Shown here: positions 1-8,785 of the stretch, in pieces
Layout: every line of letters starts with the position of its first letter
How positions within the stretch are numbered: the first letter of the stretch is position 1
Assembly: GCF_014168815.1 (NCBI RefSeq)
Contig: NZ_AP021972.1
Coordinates: 4,650,001 to 4,714,000 of the forward strand
DNA length: 64,000 nt
Direction: 5' to 3'
Origin: Klebsiella sp. WP3-W18-ESBL-02
GTDB taxonomy: Bacteria; Pseudomonadota; Gammaproteobacteria; Enterobacterales; Enterobacteriaceae
Notes under the pieces: model-generated
The model's database searches: none
What the model was told of the DNA's origin: nothing
Seen by the model: the letters and a program-made list of their open reading frames with translations, nothing else
Made by a program: the position numbers and the translations under genes

Positions 1-1008
1 CACGCCATCGATGATGGTGGTGGTGTCTTTGTTGATCACAACGCGTTTAGCCTGGCCCAGGTCTTCCAGGGTCGCTTTTTCCAGCTCCATACCGATCTCT
101 TCAGAGATAACGGTACCGCCGGTCAGGGTAGCGATATCCTGCAGCATCGCTTTACGACGGTCGCCGAAGCCAGGAGCTTTAACAGCAGCGACTTTCACGA
201 TACCACGCATGGTGTTGACCACCAGAGTAGCCAGCGCTTCGCCTTCAACGTCTTCAGCGATAATAACCAGCGGTTTGCCTGCTTTCGCAACGGCTTCCAG
301 AACCGGCAGCATTTCGCGGATGTTAGATACTTTTTTGTCCGCCAGCAGGATGAACGGGCTTTCCAGCTCAACAGCACCGGTTTCCGGCTTGTTGATGAAG
401 TACGGGGACAGGTAGCCACGGTCGAACTGCATACCTTCAACCACGTCCAGTTCGTCTTCCAGACCGGTACCGTCTTCAACGGTGATCACGCCTTCTTTAC
501 CGACTTTGTCCATCGCTTCAGCGATCAGTTTACCTACGGTTTCGTCGGAGTTAGCGGAAATGGTACCAACCTGAGCAATCGCTTTAGAGTCGGAGCACGG
601 TACGGACAGCGCTTTCAGTTCTTCAACGGCAGCAGCGACAGCTTTGTCGATACCACGTTTCAGATCCATCGGGTTCATGCCCGCAGCAACGGCTTTCAGA
701 CCTTCAGTGATGATGGACTGAGCCAGTACGGTTGCGGTGGTGGTACCGTCGCCTGCAGCGTCGTTCGCTTTAGAGGCAACTTCTTTCACCATCTGTGCGC
801 CCATGTTTTCGAACTTGTCTTCCAGCTCGATTTCACGTGCTACGGATACGCCGTCTTTCGTGATGGTCGGCGCGCCGAAGGATTTGTCCAGAACAACGTT
901 ACGGCCTTTCGGGCCCAGGGTCACTTTAACTGCATCTGCCAGTACGTTAACGCCGCGCAGCATTTTTACACGTGCGTCGTTACCAAATTTTACGTCTTTA
1001 GCTGCCAT
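1..1008 (-). CDS. groL: Chaperonin GroEL (60 kDa), 3' part cut off by window edge
   Basis: The ATP-dependent GroEL ring chaperonin refolds cytosolic proteins together with GroES. Reading the minus strand from the ATG at 1008 gives an N-terminus beginning MAAKDVKFGNDAR, the enterobacterial GroEL start. The frame stays open to base 1, so 336 of about 548 codons are present and the C-terminal equatorial part is missing because of the window edge, not a mutation. The gene lies 33 bp downstream of groES in the usual groES-groEL operon and should be driven by the same heat-shock promoter. Confidence 0.97.
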   Translation of the reverse strand, partial: MAAKDVKFGNDARVKMLRGVNVLADAVKVTLGPKGRNVVLDKSFGAPTITKDGVSVAREIELEDKFENMGAQMVKEVASKANDAAGDGTTTATVLAQSIITEGLKAVAAGMNPMDLKRGIDKAVAAAVEELKALSVPCSDSKAIAQVGTISANSDETVGKLIAEAMDKVGKEGVITVEDGTGLEDELDVVEGMQFDRGYLSPYFINKPETGAVELESPFILLADKKVSNIREMLPVLEAVAKAGKPLVIIAEDVEGEALATLVVNTMRGIVKVAAVKAPGFGDRRKAMLQDIATLTGGTVISEEIGMELEKATLEDLGQAKRVVINKDTTTIIDGV

Positions 1009-1041
1009 TTCTTCTATTCCTCAAATTCGTTCGCGCGTTTC

Positions 1042-1335
1042 TTACGCTTCAACAATTGCCAGGATGTCGCTTTCAGACATGATCAACACTTCTTCATTGT
1101 CGATCTTCTCAGATTTAACGCCGTAGCCATCGTTGAAAATCACGATGTCACCAACTTTAACGTCCAGCGGCTGCACGGTCCCGTTTTCCAGGATGCGGCC
1201 CTTACCGACAGCGATGATTTCGCCACGAGTTGATTTTGCTGCCGCAGAACCGGTCAGGACGATGCCGCCAGCAGATTTAGTTTCAACTTCTTTGCGTTTG
1301 ACGATCACACGATCATGTAACGGACGAATACTCAT
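1042..1335 (-). CDS. groS: Co-chaperonin GroES (10 kDa)
   Basis: The 97-residue product is the heptameric lid of the GroEL cage. It starts MSIRPLHDRVIVKRKEVETK, contains the mobile-loop segment (GGIVLTG, about residues 23-29) that contacts GroEL, and ends LAIVEA. A longer open frame extends upstream, but the ATG at 1333-1335 is preceded on the minus strand by a strong GGAGAG ribosome site and gives the family's usual length of 97 residues. It is the first gene of the groES-groEL operon. Confidence 0.98.
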   Translation of the reverse strand: MSIRPLHDRVIVKRKEVETKSAGGIVLTGSAAAKSTRGEIIAVGKGRILENGTVQPLDVKVGDIVIFNDGYGVKSEKIDNEEVLIMSESDILAIVEA

Positions 1336-1414
1336 TGATAGCTCTCCTTCGAGAAAGTCATTATCAGTTATGGGTGACGCCGGGCCACGTAGGGTTTTCC
1401 GGCTAGTGCCAGAG

Positions 1415-1447
1415 AGATGGGGATGGTTATTTTGGCCTTCAAGGGGG
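1415..1447 (-). promoter_or_regulatory. groE heat-shock (sigma-32) promoter
   Basis: On the minus strand a -35 region CCCCCTTGAA (1438-1447) and a -10 region CCCCATCT (1414-1422) lie about 14 bases apart. This matches the sigma-32 consensus (CTTGAA / CCCCAT-T) and the known E. coli groE promoter. It lies about 80 bp upstream of groES. Confidence 0.85.
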
Positions 1448-1587
1448 CACCCTAAAAAAAATTTTTCGCACGCCGTTAATCGCGATAAATCGCTGAAATA
1501 GCGGCTGAGAACAGCACAATGACGCGGGGCCATGCGCCGTGCTGGTGTGATAACATTCGCCTCTTTGCAAGGGTATGGAAGCATGTC

Positions 1588-2823
1588 ATGTCAGGTCTGA
1601 AACAGGAGCTGGGGCTGGCTCAGGGCGTTGGGTTATTGTCGACATCGCTGCTGGGCACCGGCGTATTTGCCGTTCCGGCGCTGGGTGCGATTGTTGCCGG
1701 AGATAACAGTCTGTGGGCCTGGCCAGCGCTGATCGTGCTGGTTTTCCCGGTCGCGATTGTCTTCGCGCTGTTGGGAAGACACTACCCCAGCGCGGGCGGC
1801 GTGGCACACTTTGTAGAGCAGGCCTTTGGCCCAAGACTGGCGCGCGTCACCGGTTGGCTCTTTCTCTCCGTCATTCCGGTGGGCCTGCCCGCTGCGTTAC
1901 ATATTGCCTCTGGTTTTACCCAGGCGCTGTTCGGCTGGCACGGCTGGCAGCTGCTCATGGCCGAGATGGCGACCCTCGCCGTCATCTGGTGGCTGGGCCT
2001 GCGCGGCGCCAGCTCGAGCGCTAACTTACAAACCCTGGTCGCGGTGCTGATCGTCGCCCTGCTGGCCGCCGTTTGGGTGTACGGCGATATCGCCGTGAAG
2101 GAAATTCCCTTCCCGGCGCTGGCAGATATCGAAATGTCGCCACTTTTCGCGGCGCTTTCCGTCATGTTCTGGTGTTTTGTCGGCCTGGAGGCGTTCGCCC
2201 ACATGGCGTCTGAGTTTCGCCACCCGGAACGCGATTTTCCCCGCGCGCTGTTGATTGGGCTGCTATTGGCGGGCATGGTTTACTGGGCCTGTACGGTGCT
2301 GGTGCTGCATTTTCACGCCTACGGTGCCGCCAACACCGCCGCCGCGTCGCTGCCAACCATCGTAGTACAGCTGTTCGGCGTGAAGGCGCTGTGGGTTGCC
2401 AGTGTGGTTGGTTTCCTCGCCTGTTTTGCCAGCACCAACATCTACATTCAAAGCTTTGCCCGGCTGGTGTGGTCGCAGGCGCAGCATAAACCCGATAGCT
2501 TCCTGGCGCGGCTTTCGCCGGGGCTGGTACCGCGCAACGCGCTCAGCGTGGTCATCGGCAGCTGCATGGTCAGCACGCTGGCCAGCTACTGGCTGAACAT
2601 CAATCTGGATGCGCTCATCATCTATGCCAACGGCATTTTTATCATGATTTATCTGCTGTGCATGCTGGCGGGTTGCCGGCTGCTGGCAGGCCGCTACCGG
2701 GCGCTCTCGATGATTGGCGTGGCGCTATGCCTGCTGCTGTTGGCGATGGTGGGATGGAAAAGTCTGTACGCGGTAGTCATGCTGGCCGCACTGTGGATGC
2801 TGCTGCCAAAAAGGCGTGGGTAG
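1588..2823 (+). CDS. yjeH: L-methionine / branched-chain amino acid exporter YjeH (APC family)
   Basis: This inner-membrane permease of the APC superfamily exports L-methionine and branched-chain amino acids in E. coli. The 411-residue product starts MSGLKQELGLAQ and has about 12 hydrophobic segments. Landmarks shared with E. coli YjeH include GTGVFAVPAL near the N-terminus, the GLEAFAHMASEFRHPERDFPRA loop region in the middle and NLDALIIYANGIF near the C-terminus. The frame is open further upstream, but MSGLKQ is the family start. The gene is divergent from groES and is followed by a REP pair and a hairpin terminator. Confidence 0.92.
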   Translation: MSGLKQELGLAQGVGLLSTSLLGTGVFAVPALGAIVAGDNSLWAWPALIVLVFPVAIVFALLGRHYPSAGGVAHFVEQAFGPRLARVTGWLFLSVIPVGLPAALHIASGFTQALFGWHGWQLLMAEMATLAVIWWLGLRGASSSANLQTLVAVLIVALLAAVWVYGDIAVKEIPFPALADIEMSPLFAALSVMFWCFVGLEAFAHMASEFRHPERDFPRALLIGLLLAGMVYWACTVLVLHFHAYGAANTAAASLPTIVVQLFGVKALWVASVVGFLACFASTNIYIQSFARLVWSQAQHKPDSFLARLSPGLVPRNALSVVIGSCMVSTLASYWLNINLDALIIYANGIFIMIYLLCMLAGCRLLAGRYRALSMIGVALCLLLLAMVGWKSLYAVVMLAALWMLLPKRRG

Positions 2824-2833
2824 GCGCATTCAT

Positions 2834-2918
2834 TGCCCGATGACGCTACGCTTATCGGGCCTACGTGGGTATACATCCCTTGTAGGCCGGATAACTCGCT
2901 TGCGACGCCATCCGGCGG
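2834..2918. repeat. REP/BIME palindromic pair downstream of yjeH
   Basis: Two imperfect palindromes of REP type lie back to back: 2835-2860 (GCCCGATGACGC...CTTATCGGGC) and 2886-2916 (GCCGGATAA...GCCATCCGGC). Such pairs are common in the 3' untranslated regions of enterobacteria, where they stabilise mRNA or bind gyrase, Pol I or IHF. Confidence 0.85.
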
Positions 2919-2934
2919 TTTGTCAGTAATCTGA

Positions 2935-2965
2935 AGCCGGAGGCTTAACGCGCTCCGGCTTTTTA
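2935..2965. terminator. Rho-independent terminator between yjeH and fxsA
   Basis: The arms AGCCGGAG and CTCCGGCT, separated by a short loop, are followed by TTTTTATT on the plus strand. It probably ends yjeH transcription. The minus-strand gene fxsA converges on it. Confidence 0.75.
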
Positions 2966-2978
2966 TTATCGCCATAAC

Positions 2979-3455
2979 TTACGGGCGATTATCGTCTTTA
3001 TGATCCAGTTGGTCAGGGCGTTCGTCCTTACGCTGATACTCACCGTCGAAGGTCTGGCCGCTGGTTGTCCCGCCGCCAAAACCGCCCCCCGGCATGCGCC
3101 CAAAGTGCAGGTGCGGCATCAGCTTCACGGTCAGATGCTTCTGCACCGGCGGCAGCAACAGCACCAGACCCAGGAAATCGGTAAAGAACCCCGGCAACAG
3201 CAGCAGCAGGCCGGCGAGGATCAACGATACGCTTTTAATCATCTCAGCCGCCGGGCTTTCACCCGCCTGCATTTTTTCCTGCATCAGCATCAGGTTTTTG
3301 AAGCCCTGGTTACGCACCAGCGACATGCCGATCACGGAAGTAAAAATAACCAGAATCAACGTCATCAGGACGCCAAACACATGGGCGACCTGGATAAAAA
3401 TGGATATCTCAATGTAAACATAGAGAAATATGGCAATTAACGGTATCCAGCGCAC
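2979..3455 (-). CDS. fxsA: FxsA family membrane protein (suppressor of F exclusion of phage T7)
   Basis: A small inner-membrane protein whose overproduction in E. coli relieves F-mediated exclusion of phage T7; its cellular role is otherwise unclear. There are three hydrophobic stretches (about residues 3-22, 25-45, 75-105), a motif-rich centre (VRNQGFKN, AAEMIKSVSLILAG) and a Gly-rich then charged tail. Start choice: an in-frame ATG lies two codons upstream, but the AGGAG ribosome site abuts it with no spacer. The GTG at 3453-3455 has a 6-base spacer and gives 158 residues, equal to E. coli FxsA (MRW...). It is divergent from aspA. Confidence 0.92.
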   Translation of the reverse strand: MRWIPLIAIFLYVYIEISIFIQVAHVFGVLMTLILVIFTSVIGMSLVRNQGFKNLMLMQEKMQAGESPAAEMIKSVSLILAGLLLLLPGFFTDFLGLVLLLPPVQKHLTVKLMPHLHFGRMPGGGFGGGTTSGQTFDGEYQRKDERPDQLDHKDDNRP

Positions 3456-3641
3456 TGGCATCTCCTGTGAGGTAAATAACGCGTATCACGCGCCTGCAGC
3501 GATTCATGTTTCTCTGCACTACAGTGAAGTGGTGATTAATCGCCGTTTTTCAATCAGCGGTTATTGAGATTTTTGTCAACAATCGTCAAGCGGTGATTCA
3601 TTTCACAAATTAATAATTCTTATCCATTGCTTCTGATAATA

Positions 3642-3657
3642 AGTGATCCAGATTACT
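3642..3657 (+). promoter_or_regulatory. Candidate CRP site upstream of aspA
   Basis: AGTGATCCAGATTACT matches TGTGA-N6-TCACA at 8 of 10 half-site positions. It lies about 140 bp upstream of the aspA start. E. coli aspA is known to be CRP-activated, so the position is plausible, but binding is inferred from sequence only. Confidence 0.55.
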
Positions 3658-3794
3658 GCAATCCGCTATTATCAGCATATGATCATGGACACCGGGCCGA
3701 TTAAGGAAATAATCTGCGGTCAGAAAAACGCATGACCATAAAAATCCTGCGTATTTGGGTGAAATCATTGGCAGCTCGCAAAAAGAAGGTTCAC

Positions 3795-5231
3795 ATGCTA
3801 AACAACATTCGTATCGAAGAAGATCTGTTGGGTACCAGGGAAGTTCCTGCTGACGCTTACTACGGCGTTCATACTCTGAGAGCGATTGAAAACTTTTACA
3901 TTAGTAACAGTAAAATCAGCGACATCCCAGAGTTCGTACGTGGGATGGTGATGGTGAAGAAAGCAGCGACCCTGGCGAACAAAGAATTACAAACCATTCC
4001 TAAAGGCGTAGCCAACGCCATCATTGCAGCCTGCGATGAAGTTCTGAATAACGGCAAGTGCATGGATCAGTTCCCGGTAGACGTCTACCAGGGCGGTGCG
4101 GGTACCTCCGTAAACATGAACACCAACGAAGTGCTGGCAAACATCGGTCTGGAGCTGATGGGCCACCAGAAAGGTGAATACCAGTACCTGAACCCGAACG
4201 ACCACGTTAATAAATGCCAGTCCACCAACGATGCTTACCCAACCGGTTTCCGCATCGCGGTTTACACCTCTATCGTTAAGCTGGTTGATGCTATCCACCA
4301 GCTGGGCGAAGGCTTCCAGCGTAAAGCGGCTGAATTCCAGGACGTGCTGAAAATGGGTCGCACCCAGCTGCAGGACGCAGTGCCAATGACCCTGGGCCAG
4401 GAATTCCATGCCTTTAACGTGCTGCTCAATGAAGAAACCAAAAACCTGCTGCGTACTGCGGAGCTGTTGCTGGAAGTGAACCTCGGCGCAACCGCAATCG
4501 GTACTCGCCTGAACACCCCGGATGGCTACCAGCAGCTGGCGGTGCAGAAACTGGCGGAAGTCAGCAATCTGGCCGTCGTCCCGGCGGAAGACCTGATTGA
4601 AGCCACCTCTGACTGTGGCGCGTACGTAATGGTTCACAGCTCGCTGAAACGCCTGGCGGTGAAAATGTCGAAGATCTGTAACGACCTTCGCCTGCTCTCC
4701 TCAGGCCCGCGCGCTGGCCTGAATGAAATCAACCTGCCGGAACTGCAGGCAGGGTCCTCCATCATGCCGGCAAAAGTTAACCCGGTCGTACCGGAAGTGG
4801 TTAACCAGGTGTGCTTCAAGGTCATCGGCAACGATACCACCGTCACCATGGCCTCCGAAGCCGGTCAGCTGCAGCTGAACGTGATGGAACCGGTCATTGG
4901 TCAGGCGCTGTTTGAGTCTATCCATATCCTGACCAACGCCTGCTACAACCTGCTGGAAAAATGCATCGACGGGATTACCGCGAACAAAGAAGTCTGCGAA
5001 AGCTACGTCTATAACTCGATTGGTATCGTCACCTACCTTAACCCGTTCATCGGCCACCACAACGGCGATATCGTCGGTAAAATTTGTGCCGAAACCGGTA
5101 AGAGCGTGCGTGAAGTAGTGCTGGAACGTGGCCTGTTGACCGAGGCAGAACTGGACGATATTTTCTCGCCGCAGAACCTGATGCACCCGGCCTATAAAGC
5201 AAAACGTTATACCGATGAAAGCGAACAGTAA
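3795..5231 (+). CDS. aspA: Aspartate ammonia-lyase (aspartase)
   Basis: The enzyme deaminates L-aspartate to fumarate and ammonia in the cytosol and feeds fumarate respiration with DcuA. The 478-residue product is nearly identical to E. coli AspA over its whole length. The fumarase/aspartase signature GSSIMPAKVNP lies around residue 320, with TNDAYPTGFR and GRTQLQDAVP upstream. An open frame starts 21 codons earlier, but the ATG at 3795 follows an AGAAGG ribosome site and matches the experimentally accepted E. coli start (M-NNIRIEED). A perfect hairpin terminator separates it from dcuA. Confidence 0.97.
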   Translation: MLNNIRIEEDLLGTREVPADAYYGVHTLRAIENFYISNSKISDIPEFVRGMVMVKKAATLANKELQTIPKGVANAIIAACDEVLNNGKCMDQFPVDVYQGGAGTSVNMNTNEVLANIGLELMGHQKGEYQYLNPNDHVNKCQSTNDAYPTGFRIAVYTSIVKLVDAIHQLGEGFQRKAAEFQDVLKMGRTQLQDAVPMTLGQEFHAFNVLLNEETKNLLRTAELLLEVNLGATAIGTRLNTPDGYQQLAVQKLAEVSNLAVVPAEDLIEATSDCGAYVMVHSSLKRLAVKMSKICNDLRLLSSGPRAGLNEINLPELQAGSSIMPAKVNPVVPEVVNQVCFKVIGNDTTVTMASEAGQLQLNVMEPVIGQALFESIHILTNACYNLLEKCIDGITANKEVCESYVYNSIGIVTYLNPFIGHHNGDIVGKICAETGKSVREVVLERGLLTEAELDDIFSPQNLMHPAYKAKRYTDESEQ

Positions 5232-5251
5232 TCTTTCTGACTAATAAACTG

Positions 5252-5279
5252 AGGCATGTCATGATGACATGCCTTTTTT
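5252..5279 (+). terminator. Rho-independent terminator after aspA
   Basis: A perfect 9-bp stem, GGCATGTCA / TGACATGCC with a TGA loop, is followed by TTTTTTG. It allows separate control of aspA and dcuA. Confidence 0.9.
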
Positions 5280-5341
5280 GTTTCTATAATTCACGAAAAC
5301 ACAACAATTACATATCAACTTGTTAAACAAGGAAGGCTAAT

Positions 5342-6643
5342 ATGTTTGGAGCAGAACTGGTCATTGTGCTTCTTGCCATCTATTTAGGGGCAAGACTTGG
5401 GGGGATAGGCATCGGCTTTGCCGGCGGCTTCGGCGTGCTGGTGCTGACGCTTATTTTTCAAATTAAACCGGGCGCGATACCCTTTGACGTTATCGAGATC
5501 ATCATGGCGGTTATCGCCGCAATTGCCGCGATGCAAATTGCCGGTGGTATGGACTATCTCGTCAGCCTCGCCGAGCGCCTTCTGCGTCGGCACCCAAAAT
5601 ACATTACGTTCCTCGCGCCGCTGGTCACCTGGTTTATGACTATCCTTGCCGGTACCGGGCATACCGCATTCTCTACGCTGCCGGTGATCACCGAAGTAGC
5701 AAAAGAACAGGGCATCCGTCCTTCCCGCCCGCTGTCTATCGCCGTGGTCGCCTCGCAGATTGCGATTACCGCCTCGCCGATTTCCGCTGCGGTTGTGTTC
5801 TTCGCCGGCATCCTTGAGCCAATGGGCGTGAGCTACCTGACCCTGCTGGCCATCTGTATTCCGGTCACCCTGATTGCCGTAATGCTCACCGCGATCGTCT
5901 GTAACTTCCTGGGCTGCGAACTGAAAGACGACCCGGTGTACCAGGAACGTCTGGCAAAAGGCGAAGTGCGCCTGCGTGGCAGCAAGGTGTTTGAGCTGAA
6001 GCCGCACGCTAAACGTTCGGTGCTGCTGTTCCTGATCGGTATTGTGGCGGTGATGTTCTACGCAACGGCCATCAGCGATACCGTCGGTCTGATTCAGAAC
6101 CCGGTGCTGCCGCGTAACGAAGCCATTGTGGTGTTTATGCTGACTATCGCCACGCTGATTTGCGTCACCTGTAAAGTGGACACCGGTGAAATCCTCAACG
6201 CCAGCACGTTTAAATCCGGCATGAGCGCCTGCGTGTGCGTGCTGGGCGTCGCGTGGCTTGGCGATACCTTCGTGAAGGCGCACATCGCTGATATTCAGGG
6301 TATTGCGGGCGACCTGCTGCAAAACTACCCGTGGCTGCTGGCGGTGGTGCTGTTCTTTGCGGCCACTCTGCTGTATTCCCAGGCGGCGACCACCAAGGCC
6401 CTGATGCCTGCGGCGCTGATGCTGGGCGTTACGCCGCTGACCGCGATTGCGTCCTTTGCGGCAGTGTCTGCGCTGTTCGTTCTGCCAACCTATCCAACGC
6501 TGCTGGCAGCGGTAGAAATGGACGACACCGGCTCGACCCGTATCGGTAAATACGTCTTCAACCACGCGTTCCTGATCCCGGGCGTGATTGCCATCGCCCT
6601 GTGCGTGATTTTTGGGTTTATCTTCGGTGGGTTAATCCTCTAA
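5342..6643 (+). CDS. dcuA: Anaerobic C4-dicarboxylate transporter DcuA
   Basis: This inner-membrane transporter exchanges or takes up aspartate, fumarate, malate and succinate. The 433 residues equal the E. coli length, with 10-12 hydrophobic segments and the Dcu-family motifs AGTGHTAFSTLPVI (about 103-116) and SQAATTKALMPAAL (about 346-359). An AAGGAAGG-like ribosome site precedes the ATG. It lies 110 bp downstream of aspA, which produces its fumarate partner, and has its own terminator at 6666-6686. Confidence 0.97.
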   Translation: MFGAELVIVLLAIYLGARLGGIGIGFAGGFGVLVLTLIFQIKPGAIPFDVIEIIMAVIAAIAAMQIAGGMDYLVSLAERLLRRHPKYITFLAPLVTWFMTILAGTGHTAFSTLPVITEVAKEQGIRPSRPLSIAVVASQIAITASPISAAVVFFAGILEPMGVSYLTLLAICIPVTLIAVMLTAIVCNFLGCELKDDPVYQERLAKGEVRLRGSKVFELKPHAKRSVLLFLIGIVAVMFYATAISDTVGLIQNPVLPRNEAIVVFMLTIATLICVTCKVDTGEILNASTFKSGMSACVCVLGVAWLGDTFVKAHIADIQGIAGDLLQNYPWLLAVVLFFAATLLYSQAATTKALMPAALMLGVTPLTAIASFAAVSALFVLPTYPTLLAAVEMDDTGSTRIGKYVFNHAFLIPGVIAIALCVIFGFIFGGLIL

Positions 6644-6665
6644 CCGCCTGTAAATATCCTTAAAG

Positions 6666-6686
6666 TCGGGCCGCTCTGCGGCCCGA
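6666..6686 (+). terminator. Hairpin after dcuA
   Basis: A perfect 9-bp stem TCGGGCCGC / GCGGCCCGA with a TCT loop, but only a short T-poor tail follows. It is probably the end of the dcuA transcript. Confidence 0.65.
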
Positions 6687-6749
6687 TTCACTCAACCCGC
6701 TCCAACCGCCGTGCTATAGTGCCTCTTTTCATCGATAACGAGGTTTACA

Positions 6750-7073
6750 ATGAGCACTCCCGACGCTGTAGTGGTTCTCTGTACTGCTCCGGATGAAGCG
6801 ACCGCCCAGGATCTGGCGGCCAAAGTGCTGGCGGAAAAATTAGCCGCCTGCGTGACCCTGCTACCCGGCGCGACATCGCTATACTATTGGGAGGGGAAGC
6901 TCGAACAAGAGTATGAAGTTCAAATGCTGCTCAAAACCGACCTTACCCACCAGCAGGCGTTGCTGGACTGCCTCAAGGCGCACCACCCGTACCAAACGCC
7001 AGAACTGTTAGTATTACCCGTTACTCACGCAGATGTTGATTATCTCTCATGGCTCAACGCATCCTTACGCTGA
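6750..7073 (+). CDS. cutA: Divalent cation tolerance protein CutA
   Basis: A small cytosolic trimeric protein of the CutA1 family, linked in E. coli to copper and other divalent-metal tolerance; its biochemical role is still vague. The 107 residues show the family core VVVLCTAPDEATAQDLA, the metal-site region LAACVTLLPG with its conserved Cys, YYWEGKLEQEYEVQ and HHPYQTPELLVLP. The N-terminus is a few residues shorter than in E. coli (112). GAGG-N6-ATG supports the start. Its end overlaps dsbD by 25 bases, so the two are co-transcribed and possibly translationally coupled. Confidence 0.95.
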   Translation: MSTPDAVVVLCTAPDEATAQDLAAKVLAEKLAACVTLLPGATSLYYWEGKLEQEYEVQMLLKTDLTHQQALLDCLKAHHPYQTPELLVLPVTHADVDYLSWLNASLR

Positions 7074-8740
7074 TTCTGCTGCTGTGCAGCACCTCAGCCT
7101 TCGCCGCCGGGCTGTTTGACGGCCCCGGCAAGACAAATTTCGTTCCCGCTGATCGGGCGTTTGCCTTCGATTTTCAGCAGAAACAGCATGACGTGAATCT
7201 CCGCTGGCAGGTAAAAGAGGGCTACTACCTCTACCGCCAGCAGATCAAGATTAACCCGGCCAACGCCAGCATCGCCCCGCTCGCGTTGCCCAAAGGTCAG
7301 CCGCATCACGACGAGTTCTATGGCAACAGCGAAATCTACCGCCAAAGCCTGACCATACCCGTCACGCTGACCGAGGCCAGCCACGGCGCCACCTTGACGG
7401 TCACCTACCAGGGCTGCGCCGACGCGGGCTTCTGCTACCCACCGGAAACCCGAACCGTACCGCTGAACGCGGTCTCTGCCCTCCCATCCTCCGGGGAGGC
7501 CGCCGGGGTAAGGGGCGATGCTAGCGCCGCCCTCCCCTTCAGTGCGCTTTGGGCCTTACTTATCGGTATTGGTATCGCCTTCACTCCGTGCGTACTGCCG
7601 ATGTACCCGCTGATCTCCGGCATCGTCCTCGGCGGCAAACAGCGTCTTGCCACCGGCCGCGCGCTGCTGCTGGCATTCATCTACGTGCAGGGCATGGCGC
7701 TCACCTATACCGCGCTGGGCCTGGTCGTTGCCGCTGCCGGGATGCAGTTTCAGGCCGCGCTGCAGCATCCTTACGTACTGATCGGCCTGTCGGCGGTCTT
7801 TATTCTGCTGGCGCTGTCGATGTTTGGTGCCTTTTCGCTCCAGCTACCGTCATCGCTGCAAACCCGTCTGACCCTGATGAGCAACCGCCAGCAGGGCGGC
7901 TCTGTGGGCGGCGTGTTTGCGATGGGCGCGATTGCAGGGCTGATTTGTTCGCCGTGTACCACCGCACCGCTGAGCGCTATTCTGCTGTATATCGCCCAAA
8001 GCGGTAACCTGTGGCTCGGCGGCGGCACGCTGTACCTCTACGCGCTGGGCATGGGCCTGCCGCTGATCCTGGTAACGGTGTTCGGCAACCGCCTGCTGCC
8101 AAAAAGCGGGCCGTGGATGGCGCACGTCAAAACTGCCTTTGGCTTTGTGATCCTTGCGCTGCCGGTGTTCCTGCTGGAGCGTATTATTGGCGATATCTGG
8201 GGGCTGCGGCTGTGGTCGATGCTCGGCGTGGCCTTCTTCAGCTGGGCGTTTATTAGCAGCCTCGGCTTGAAAAAACCCTGGCAGCGCATCGGGCAAATTA
8301 TCCTGCTGGCCGCCGCGCTGATTAGCGTGCGCCCGCTTCAGGATTGGGCCTTTGGCACCACCGTGGCGCAGAACCCATCGCACCTCGCCTTTACCCGCAT
8401 CAGCAGCGTCGAAACGCTGGAAAGCGCGCTGGCTAACGCCCGCGGTAAACCGGTGATGCTCGACCTGTACGCCGACTGGTGCGTGGCCTGCAAAGAGTTT
8501 GAGAAGTACACCTTTAGCGACCCGCAGGTACAGCAGGCGCTGCAAAACACCGTCCTGCTGCAAGCAGATGTTACCGCCAACAGCGCCCGGGACGTGGCGC
8601 TGCTGAAGCATTTGCAGGTACTCGGTCTGCCGACAATCCTTTTCTTTGATGAAAACGGCAACGAGCTGCCCGCTTTACGGGTGACCGGCTTTATGGACGC
8701 CACCGCGTTCCGCGCACATTTGCGCGATCGCCAACCGTAG
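7049..8740 (+). CDS. dsbD: Thiol:disulfide interchange protein DsbD
   Basis: It passes electrons from cytosolic thioredoxin to periplasmic DsbC, DsbG and CcmG. Order of parts in the 563 residues: signal peptide 1-19 (ending AFA); periplasmic alpha domain with the redox Cys pair in GCADAGFC (about 123-129); eight-helix membrane domain with the Cys in FTPCVLPMYP and SPCTTAP; C-terminal periplasmic thioredoxin-like gamma domain with WCVAC (about 477-480). All six catalytic cysteines are present. The alpha-to-membrane linker is unusual, because it is encoded by a degenerate copy of an intergenic repeat (7479-7515). It overlaps cutA. Confidence 0.97.
   Translation: MAQRILTLILLLCSTSAFAAGLFDGPGKTNFVPADRAFAFDFQQKQHDVNLRWQVKEGYYLYRQQIKINPANASIAPLALPKGQPHHDEFYGNSEIYRQSLTIPVTLTEASHGATLTVTYQGCADAGFCYPPETRTVPLNAVSALPSSGEAAGVRGDASAALPFSALWALLIGIGIAFTPCVLPMYPLISGIVLGGKQRLATGRALLLAFIYVQGMALTYTALGLVVAAAGMQFQAALQHPYVLIGLSAVFILLALSMFGAFSLQLPSSLQTRLTLMSNRQQGGSVGGVFAMGAIAGLICSPCTTAPLSAILLYIAQSGNLWLGGGTLYLYALGMGLPLILVTVFGNRLLPKSGPWMAHVKTAFGFVILALPVFLLERIIGDIWGLRLWSMLGVAFFSWAFISSLGLKKPWQRIGQIILLAAALISVRPLQDWAFGTTVAQNPSHLAFTRISSVETLESALANARGKPVMLDLYADWCVACKEFEKYTFSDPQVQQALQNTVLLQADVTANSARDVALLKHLQVLGLPTILFFDENGNELPALRVTGFMDATAFRAHLRDRQP
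7479..7515 (+). repeat. Degenerate C/G-rich palindromic repeat inside the dsbD linker
   Basis: The segment opens CCCTCCCATCCTCCGGGGAG and closes CCGGGGTAAGGGG. It resembles the elements at 46961-46994 and 50144-50164, which follow the pattern CCCTC(T)CCC...GGGAGAGGG...GGGTGAGGG. It stays in frame and adds a linker around LPSSGEAAGVRG, where E. coli DsbD has an unrelated Gln/Pro-rich linker. Confidence 0.6.
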
Positions 8741-8785
8741 ACAACACTTTTAGACGAATAGCCGTCGGGAACGGAGGAGAATACC

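Noticed and set aside
5384..6565. A 393-codon antisense frame across dcuA
   Set aside because: It is a His/Gln/Arg-rich shadow of a membrane-protein gene and lacks a start context. dcuA is unambiguous.
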